NCBI GenBank assembly: GCA_016930895.1
Contig: JAFGFV010000156.1
Span: forward strand, 1-15,002
Direction: 5' to 3'
DNA: 15,002 nt
DNA from: Spirochaetales bacterium
GTDB taxonomy: Bacteria; Spirochaetota; Spirochaetia; SZUA-6; DRHE01
Shown here: positions 10,165 to 15,002 of the stretch, one piece after another
How positions within the stretch are numbered: the first letter of the stretch is position 1
Layout of the letters: every line of letters begins with the position of its first letter
Program-made: the position numbers and the translations under genes
The notes under the pieces: model-generated
Database searches by the model: none
The model's input: only the letters and a program-made list of their open reading frames with translations
What the model was told of the DNA's origin: nothing

Positions 10165-11461
10165 CAGGCTCCCCCTTCTTGAAGATCGAGAAATGCAGGT
10201 GGCAGCCCGTGCTGTATCCCGTGTTCCCCATGCGGGCGATCTGCTGCCCCTGTCCGACCGTTTGCCCCTTCTGGACCAGGAAAGTGTCCAGATGTCCGTA
10301 CAGGGTCTGGAACCCCTCCGGGTGGGTCAGAATGATGTACTTTCCAAAATTCGGGTTGTACCCCAGCATCGCCACCCGGCCGGACATGGAGGCCAGCACC
10401 GGCGTTCCGACCGCGTTGGCCAGATCCACCCCGTTGTGGAACCGCCGCAGGCCCGTGAAGGGATCGCTGCGCGGCCCGAAGCGGGAGGTGATCCGTCCGG
10501 CCGCAGGATAGACGAACAGGCGCCCGAAGACCCGGTTCAGCTCCATCTCGCTCATCCGGGCCCCCGGGATGAACAGCTCCTGGCCGGGCACGATCAGGGC
10601 GGACTCGAGGTTGTTCCAGTCCACCAGGGCGCTCAGGGCTACTCCGTATTGCCTGGCGATCCCCTCCAGGTAGTCTCCGCGCTTGACACGGTACTTCAAC
10701 CCGTCCGCGTTCGGCAGAATCAGCACGGCCCCTTCCCGCAGGCCCCGGGCGTCGTCGATGTTGTTGTAGCTGATCACGGTATCCATCTTCAGTCCGAAAT
10801 GCTGCGCGATCCCGGATATCGTGTCTCCTGAGCGCACGGCGTACCGCCTCGTGCTCACGGTCTGCACGGCCTCCGGATGAAGCTCCCCACCCCCGGTCCC
10901 CTGGAACTCTTCGGGGACCAGGTATTCGAACAGGGCCGTTTCCGCGTCTGCGGCCTCGGGCAATAGAATAGCACGGCTCGCGGAATCAGGAAAGCGAACG
11001 AGCAGCGGAGCAGCCGCCGCGGCCACGAGGGCCGCAGCCAGGACCAGCTCCAGGCGGTTGATCCCGCGCCCCACAGCCCGCGCGGCGCGTCGGACCCGGG
11101 AGAACGGCGCCGCATGGGCCCGCCGCCGGCCTGGCGGACGGACCCGGCGTGCCTCCAGCCGCAGCTGACCGGGCCGGGCGTGCGGATGCCGCGAGGGCCG
11201 CTGCCCCCTGAGAAACGACTGCAGCCAGGAGCCCGACGGCGCCGGTGGCCGGGAAGCAGCCCGGCCGCGCCGCGCCGGCAGCGGAGGCTTCGCCGCCACG
11301 GGCGCCAGTTTGGAGGGAACGAAGCGCCTGGAGGCCCGGGCGGGAGAAGCCCCGGCGGGACGCGCACGAGTCAAGATCGCAGACCGCTTCCCGCGGGCGG
11401 CGCCGGATCGTCCTTCGTGGCGCCGACGCGCTACCTTCTGCTTCCCGATGAGCTCAGACAT
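10139..11461 (-). CDS. Double-LysM M23 family metallopeptidase with long basic N-terminal tail (first of pair)
   Basis: A 440-residue zinc peptidase. A tail of about 136 residues, rich in Arg, Pro and Ala, precedes a single transmembrane anchor at 137-155 (LELVLAAALVAAAAAPLLV). Two LysM domains follow, at 206-250 (YAVRSGDTISGIAQHFGLKM) and 256-299 (YRVKRGDYLEGIARQYGV). The M23 domain (about 325-437) has H342 and D346 (HNGVD), H390 (YGHLD) and HLH at 421-423, so it is predicted active. Proteins of this plan trim peptidoglycan during growth or division. ATG 11461 opens MSELIGKQKVARRRH and lies 12 bases after a TATGAT hexamer. GTG 11074, just before the anchor, is an alternative that would drop the basic tail and leave a leader of nearly 400 bases. 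It is the first gene of the operon, divergent from the PBP gene. Confidence 0.88.
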   Translation of the reverse strand: MSELIGKQKVARRRHEGRSGAARGKRSAILTRARPAGASPARASRRFVPSKLAPVAAKPPLPARRGRAASRPPAPSGSWLQSFLRGQRPSRHPHARPGQLRLEARRVRPPGRRRAHAAPFSRVRRAARAVGRGINRLELVLAAALVAAAAAPLLVRFPDSASRAILLPEAADAETALFEYLVPEEFQGTGGGELHPEAVQTVSTRRYAVRSGDTISGIAQHFGLKMDTVISYNNIDDARGLREGAVLILPNADGLKYRVKRGDYLEGIARQYGVALSALVDWNNLESALIVPGQELFIPGARMSEMELNRVFGRLFVYPAAGRITSRFGPRSDPFTGLRRFHNGVDLANAVGTPVLASMSGRVAMLGYNPNFGKYIILTHPEGFQTLYGHLDTFLVQKGQTVGQGQQIARMGNTGYSTGCHLHFSIFKKGEPVDPFKYLH

Positions 11462-11473
11462 GGTTCTACACAA

Positions 11474-11479
11474 ATCATA
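11474..11479 (-). promoter_or_regulatory. -10 element of the M23 operon promoter
   Basis: TATGAT on the minus strand (11479-11474), five of six to consensus, within an AT-rich patch. No convincing -35 lies 16-18 bases upstream, so an activator or relaxed recognition may be involved. The predicted start near 11467 leaves a leader of about six bases before ATG 11461. Confidence 0.45.
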
Positions 11480-11508
11480 TCGACAATTACATTCAGCCAT
11501 ATTACTAT
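11480..11508 (+). promoter_or_regulatory. Sigma-70-type promoter of the PBP gene
   Basis: TCGACA (11480-11485), a 17-base spacer, TACTAT (11503-11508): five of six and four of six to consensus, in the most AT-rich stretch of the window. The predicted start is near 11515. It abuts the opposing -10 of the M23 operon, so the two promoters share this site and may compete. Confidence 0.5.
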
Positions 11509-11566
11509 TAACCGAACCTTGAGGAACTCCACCTTCGGCACCAAATCCGCCGGTAACAACGCGTCC

Positions 11567-13459
11567 ATGCCGGGAAACAGGGAAAAGAGAAGGCTGCTGC
11601 TCTTCATGAGCATTCTCGCGGCCGCGGTAGTCGTGATCGTGGTTCGCCTTGCCCAGCTGATGATCTTCGACGCCGGTGCGCAAACCGAGGGCGCCCTCGG
11701 TCTTCCCACGGTGGAGCGAGGGCCGATCCTGGACCGCAACGGCAAGATCCTGGCGATCTCCACGCGGCTCGCGTCGGTGAGCGCGTGGATCCCGAACGTC
11801 AGCCAACCCGAGCAGACCGCACGGTCCCTGGCGGAGGTGCTGGCCGTGCCCGAAGAAGCCCTGCTGCGGCGGCTGCGGGAAGGCGCGGGGTTCGTGTACC
11901 TGGCCCGCAAGATCACGCCCACCCAGACTCAGAAGCTCGAAGAGCTGATTGCCGCGGGCAAACTGCCGGGCATCGACCTGGTGCCGGAATACGGCCGCAA
12001 CTATCCGGAGCAGAATCTGGCCAGCCACGTGCTCGGCTACGTGGGGGTCGACAACATCGGCCTCGAAGGGGTGGAGTACTCCTTCAACAACGTGCTCTCC
12101 CCCCCGGCGGTGAGCCTGGAGAGGAATCACGAAGAGCTGTACGGGAACCAGGTCTTTCTGACCCTCGATGTCAACGTGCAGTACTTCCTCGAGACAATCG
12201 CCGCCGGAGCCCACGCGGCAAATCGCGCCGACGCGGTCTACGTCCTGGTCATGGAGGCCCGGACGGGAGAGATCCTGGGCTACTGCGCGATCCCGAATTT
12301 CGACCCCAACCAGTACAACCGCTTCGACGCGACCGCGCTGCAGAACCTGCCGCTGACGCGAGCCTATGAGCCGGGCTCGGTATTCAAGATCGTCTCGATT
12401 GCCTCCTTCCTGCAGCTGGGGGGCATCGACGAGGCCACGGAGTTCTACTGCGACGGGGTTTACGAGATGCCGCTGCCCGACGGCGGGAGCATCAGGATCC
12501 GCGACCTGTCCAGCCACGGCCGTGTCAACGCCCAGCGGATCCTCCAGTTCTCCTGCAACGTGGGAGCGGCCCTGGCCTCCGAGACGGTGACTGCTGACTC
12601 TTTTCACGACATGCTCGTAAAGTTCGGCTTCGGCAGACCCACGGACCTCCCGCTGCCGGGAGAGAGCGCCGGCATTCTGGCCCCTCCCAGTCGCTGGTCC
12701 TCAAGGAGCAAGCCGACGATCGCCTTCGGTCAGGAAATCTCGGTGTCCACCATCCAAATGCTGCAGGCCGCCACCGTATTCGCCGATGGAGGCACTCTGC
12801 TCAAGCCCCAGATCGTCAAGAAGATCGTGTCGCCCCAGGGAGAGGTCCTGAAGGAGTACGGGCGGGAACCGCTGCGGGAGGTGCTGAGTCCACGGACCGC
12901 GCGTTCGGTCCTGCAGATGATGGAGAGCGCCACGCAGCCCACCGGCACGGCCCGGCGGGGGCAGATCCCGGGCGTGCGCGTCGCGGCCAAGACCGGGACG
13001 GCGGAGGTCAGGGACCCGGTCACGGGCGGGTACTCGGAGACCCACTTCGTCGCTTCCTATCTCGGCATCTTCCCCGTGGAGGACCCACGCCTGATCGTGT
13101 ACGTGGTCATAGACCACCCGCGGGGCAGCGAGTACTACGGCAGCCAGATCGCCGCTCCCGTGTTTAGGGAAGTCGGGCAGCAGCTCGTCGAATACTACGG
13201 GATTCCCACGGAAGAGGAGCGCGTGGTGGAGCACCCCGGCCAGGTCGAGATCACTCTGCCCGAGGGGCACGACGGGCCGCTCGAGGCGGGGACCCCGATG
13301 CCCGAACTGATCGGCCTGGCCAAGCGCCAGCTTCTGCCCCTGCTGCGGGAGGGCGGGCTGGAGGTGCGCGTGCTCGGGGAGGGGCACGTGGTCGCCCAAG
13401 ACCCGCCGGCGGGCACTCCGCTCTCGGCCGGAATGACGGTCACCCTGAGGCTGGAATGA
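11567..13459 (+). CDS. ftsI: Class B penicillin-binding protein (FtsI/PBP2 type) with C-terminal PASTA domain
   Basis: Peptidoglycan DD-transpeptidase of 630 residues, anchored in the inner membrane with its catalytic domain outside. A short basic N-terminus leads into a transmembrane helix at about 12-33 (LLFMSILAAAVVVIVVRLAQ). The dimerisation domain contains ERGPILDRNGKILA. The transpeptidase domain holds SVFK (S271, K274), SCN (329-331) and KTGT (475-478), all intact. A PASTA domain (about 573-630, MPELIGLAKRQLLPLLREGG to VTLRLE) ends the protein. There is no glycosyltransferase domain, so it is class B. The PASTA domain and length favour the septal FtsI/PBP3 type over PBP2, but no dcw neighbours are present to confirm this. 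ATG 11567 lacks a Shine-Dalgarno; in-frame TTG 11519, closer to the promoter, would add 16 residues. It is divergent from two M23 peptidases and coupled to the next gene by ATGA. Confidence 0.93.
   Translation: MPGNREKRRLLLFMSILAAAVVVIVVRLAQLMIFDAGAQTEGALGLPTVERGPILDRNGKILAISTRLASVSAWIPNVSQPEQTARSLAEVLAVPEEALLRRLREGAGFVYLARKITPTQTQKLEELIAAGKLPGIDLVPEYGRNYPEQNLASHVLGYVGVDNIGLEGVEYSFNNVLSPPAVSLERNHEELYGNQVFLTLDVNVQYFLETIAAGAHAANRADAVYVLVMEARTGEILGYCAIPNFDPNQYNRFDATALQNLPLTRAYEPGSVFKIVSIASFLQLGGIDEATEFYCDGVYEMPLPDGGSIRIRDLSSHGRVNAQRILQFSCNVGAALASETVTADSFHDMLVKFGFGRPTDLPLPGESAGILAPPSRWSSRSKPTIAFGQEISVSTIQMLQAATVFADGGTLLKPQIVKKIVSPQGEVLKEYGREPLREVLSPRTARSVLQMMESATQPTGTARRGQIPGVRVAAKTGTAEVRDPVTGGYSETHFVASYLGIFPVEDPRLIVYVVIDHPRGSEYYGSQIAAPVFREVGQQLVEYYGIPTEEERVVEHPGQVEITLPEGHDGPLEAGTPMPELIGLAKRQLLPLLREGGLEVRVLGEGHVVAQDPPAGTPLSAGMTVTLRLE
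13447..13450 (+). promoter_or_regulatory. Shine-Dalgarno of the Maf glycosyltransferase gene
   Basis: GAGG five bases before ATG 13456, inside the last PBP codons. The second in-frame ATG at 13471 has no such site, so the first is favoured. Confidence 0.6.
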
Positions 13460-13478
13460 GTCCGGCTGGAATGAGCCT
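13449..13478 (+). repeat. 15-bp tandem duplication across the PBP stop / Maf start
   Basis: GGCTGGAATGAG(T)CC at 13449-13463 is repeated at 13464-13478 (GGCTGGAATGAGCCT), with 12 leading bases identical. The unit is five codons long in the downstream frame and carries both a stop codon for the PBP frame and a start codon for the next gene, so each start is present twice. Confidence 0.8.
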
Positions 13479-15002
13479 ACGAGCACGGAATCTCGGAGCC
13501 CTCTACCGGGCGCACCCGGAGCTCGAGGCCCGCCGCCTGGAGGAAGGTGCGGGTCCCCCGGAGCCGCAGGTCCTGCAGATCCTGCCGTCCGCCTCCGGAG
13601 AGCCCACGGCCTGCGTGGCCGGAATCTCGCTGCACTCCCGCTACGACCCGGTGCGCGAAGCCAGCCGGGCGATCGGCGCAGGGGTCGCCGAGGGGGTCAC
13701 CGCGGCCGTGTTCTACGGCTTCGGCCTAGGCTACCAGGTCGAGGCGTTTCGGCGCTTGCGCCCGGGAGTGCCTGCAGTGGTCATCGAGCCCGAGATCGGG
13801 GCGTTTTTGCAGGCCCTGGAAACCCGTGAGCTGGCGAGCATCCTCGGGGCTCCGGAGGTGTTCTGGCATGTCGGCGACGGGCCGGAAGCTGCGGTCATGA
13901 CCCTGGATGCGCTGCCCCTGGGCAGGATGAGGGTCTTCCGCCTGCCCGCCGCAGCCCCGGAGAGCGCGGAGTACTTTCGCCGGGTGGACGCGGCCGTCCG
14001 CTCCCTCCTCGACCGCAGGGAAGTGAACCTGAACACCCTCAATCGCTTCGGCCGGCTTTGGCTGCGCAACCTGACCGCGAACCTGCGGGAGTTCGTGCTG
14101 TGCCCGGGGGTGGAGGGGTTGCGGGGGAGCTTCGATGGGGTGCCCGCCCTGGTCCTTGCCGCCGGGCCCTCGCTCGACCGGCTCCTGCCCGAGCTGCCGC
14201 GGCTGAGGGAGCGAACGCTCCTCGTGGCCGTGGACACATCCTTTGGTCTGTGCGTCGCAGCCGGGGTGGAGCCGGACCTCCTGGTCACCGTGGATCCTCA
14301 GTATTGGAACACGCGACACCTGGACAGGGTGGTGGTGGAGAAGGCGGTGACGGTATCCGAGTCCTCCGCGCACCCTCGGCTGTTCCGGCGCCCGGGACCC
14401 GAGGCGCCGCTGTACTTCGTCTCCTCGTTTTTTCCTCTCGGCAGGCTGCTCGAAGAGGCCGTGGGGGCCAGGGGCCGGGTGGGCGCCGGGGGCTCGGTGG
14501 CCACCACGGCCTGGGACCTGGCCCGCCTGCTGGGATGCCGGCCCGTGTACATGGGGGGGCTGGATCTCGGGTACCCGGGCTCCCGCACCCACTGCCGGGG
14601 AGCGTTCTTCGAGGAACGGGCCCACGATCGGTCCTTCAGGCTCGCGACCGCCGAGGGATCGAGCTTCCAGGCCCTGCGGGAAGCCGGGCCCTTCCCCGTC
14701 GAGAACAACGCCGGCACGACCACCCTGACCGACCGGCGGCTGATCATCTACAAGTGGTGGTTCGAGAATCAGATGGCCCAGGCAGGGGCCTCCCCTTCGA
14801 CCCCTACCTTTTCGCTGTCCAGCGCCGGCGTCCGGATCGAGGGTATGCCTTATGAAGCCCCCGAGGCCCTGGGAGAGCTCGAGGTGAGACGCCCGCGGAT
14901 CGATGCGGTTCTGCGGGCAATCCGCCGCAGGGCCCTGGAGCACCGCCGGCGTCCCGGACAGCGGACGCTCGCCGCCGCGGTGGCGGTCCTCGAAACCCTG
15001 GA
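13456..15002 (+). CDS. Motility-associated factor (Maf/DUF115, MptE-like) glycosyltransferase, 3' end outside window
   Basis: The frame stays open to the window edge, giving 515 residues without a stop. The DUF115/6-hydroxymethylpterin-pyrophosphokinase-like core is clear: LVLAAGPSLDR (232-242), VAVDTSFG (257-264), AAGVEPDLLVTVDPQYW (268-284), GAGGSVATTAWDLARLLGC (343-361) and MGGLDLGYPGSRTHCRGAFF (366-385). The first 200 residues form an N-terminal alpha/beta domain, as in spirochaete 'motility associated factor' proteins. Family members transfer nonulosonic acids such as pseudaminic or legionaminic acid to flagellins in other bacteria; that role here is inferred. ATG 13456 is chosen for the GAGG five bases upstream and its ATGA overlap with the PBP stop, which implies coupled translation. 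A cytoplasmic location is expected, since no signal peptide is present. Confidence 0.9.
   Translation, partial: MSPAGMSLRARNLGALYRAHPELEARRLEEGAGPPEPQVLQILPSASGEPTACVAGISLHSRYDPVREASRAIGAGVAEGVTAAVFYGFGLGYQVEAFRRLRPGVPAVVIEPEIGAFLQALETRELASILGAPEVFWHVGDGPEAAVMTLDALPLGRMRVFRLPAAAPESAEYFRRVDAAVRSLLDRREVNLNTLNRFGRLWLRNLTANLREFVLCPGVEGLRGSFDGVPALVLAAGPSLDRLLPELPRLRERTLLVAVDTSFGLCVAAGVEPDLLVTVDPQYWNTRHLDRVVVEKAVTVSESSAHPRLFRRPGPEAPLYFVSSFFPLGRLLEEAVGARGRVGAGGSVATTAWDLARLLGCRPVYMGGLDLGYPGSRTHCRGAFFEERAHDRSFRLATAEGSSFQALREAGPFPVENNAGTTTLTDRRLIIYKWWFENQMAQAGASPSTPTFSLSSAGVRIEGMPYEAPEALGELEVRRPRIDAVLRAIRRRALEHRRRPGQRTLAAAVAVLETL

Noticed and set aside
11114..11566. In-frame upstream extension of the PBP gene
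   Set aside because: It precedes the predicted promoter, overlaps the M23 gene on the other strand, and class B PBPs start shortly before the membrane helix.
11462..12607. In-frame upstream extension of the first M23 gene into the PBP coding region
   Set aside because: The extension is antisense to conserved PBP sequence and lies upstream of the -10 element at 11474-11479; ATG 11461 is better placed.
13726..14943. Long minus-strand frame (405 residues) opposite the Maf gene
   Set aside because: The plus frame encodes the recognisable DUF115 motifs and runs uninterrupted to the edge; the minus frame has only shadow composition.

Overview
The window is chromosomal, strongly GC-rich and densely coded. 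It reads as the core genome of a spirochaete (order Spirochaetales or a near relative). Three things point there: a lipoprotein resembling the spirochaete-restricted 'LIC_12708' group as I recall it, tandem LysM-M23 peptidases beside a class B PBP, and a DUF115 motility-associated glycosyltransferase. This assignment is an inference from protein resemblance; no rRNA or other direct marker is present. I saw no mobile element, CRISPR array, tRNA or phage gene.

Layout. (1) 2-1045 (+): 3' part of an elongation factor G gene, meeting head-on with (2) 1052-1465 (-), a four-helix membrane protein with its own promoter. (3) 4898-1556 (-): a three-gene operon of a lipoprotein of unknown role, a fused NAD(P)HX epimerase/dehydratase (nnrE-nnrD) and a small membrane-anchored protein. 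It is driven by a near-consensus promoter at 4914-4943. (4) 5066-7903 (+): secA, divergent from that operon; the two promoters flank a 9-bp inverted repeat. (5) 7904-7964: convergent gap holding four copies of a 10-bp tandem repeat. (6) 11461-7965 (-): two LysM-M23 peptidases and a membrane protein with a bactofilin-like segment. (7) 11567-15002 (+): a class B penicillin-binding protein with a C-terminal PASTA domain, coupled through an ATGA overlap to a Maf/DUF115 glycosyltransferase that runs off the window.

How the genes fit together. The right half is an envelope module: PBP (septal or elongation cross-linking), two predicted active endopeptidases with LysM peptidoglycan-binding domains, a membrane protein carrying a bactofilin-like segment, and a glycosyltransferase whose family modifies flagellins. 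SecA supplies the export route that these envelope proteins and the lipoprotein need. The nnr enzyme is metabolite-repair housekeeping.

Regulation. Genes that appear to be first in their transcript (lipoprotein, secA, first M23) lack a Shine-Dalgarno and have start codons very close to a -10 hexamer, whereas most genes inside operons have clear Shine-Dalgarno sites. secA looks truly leaderless. I do not see a novel multi-gene system. The less-explained items are the lipoprotein, the 190-residue protein after nnr, the Arg-rich cytoplasmic tail of the first M23 protein, the envelope-side bactofilin-like segment, and several small repeats at gene junctions. No stretch above 300 bases lacks a gene.
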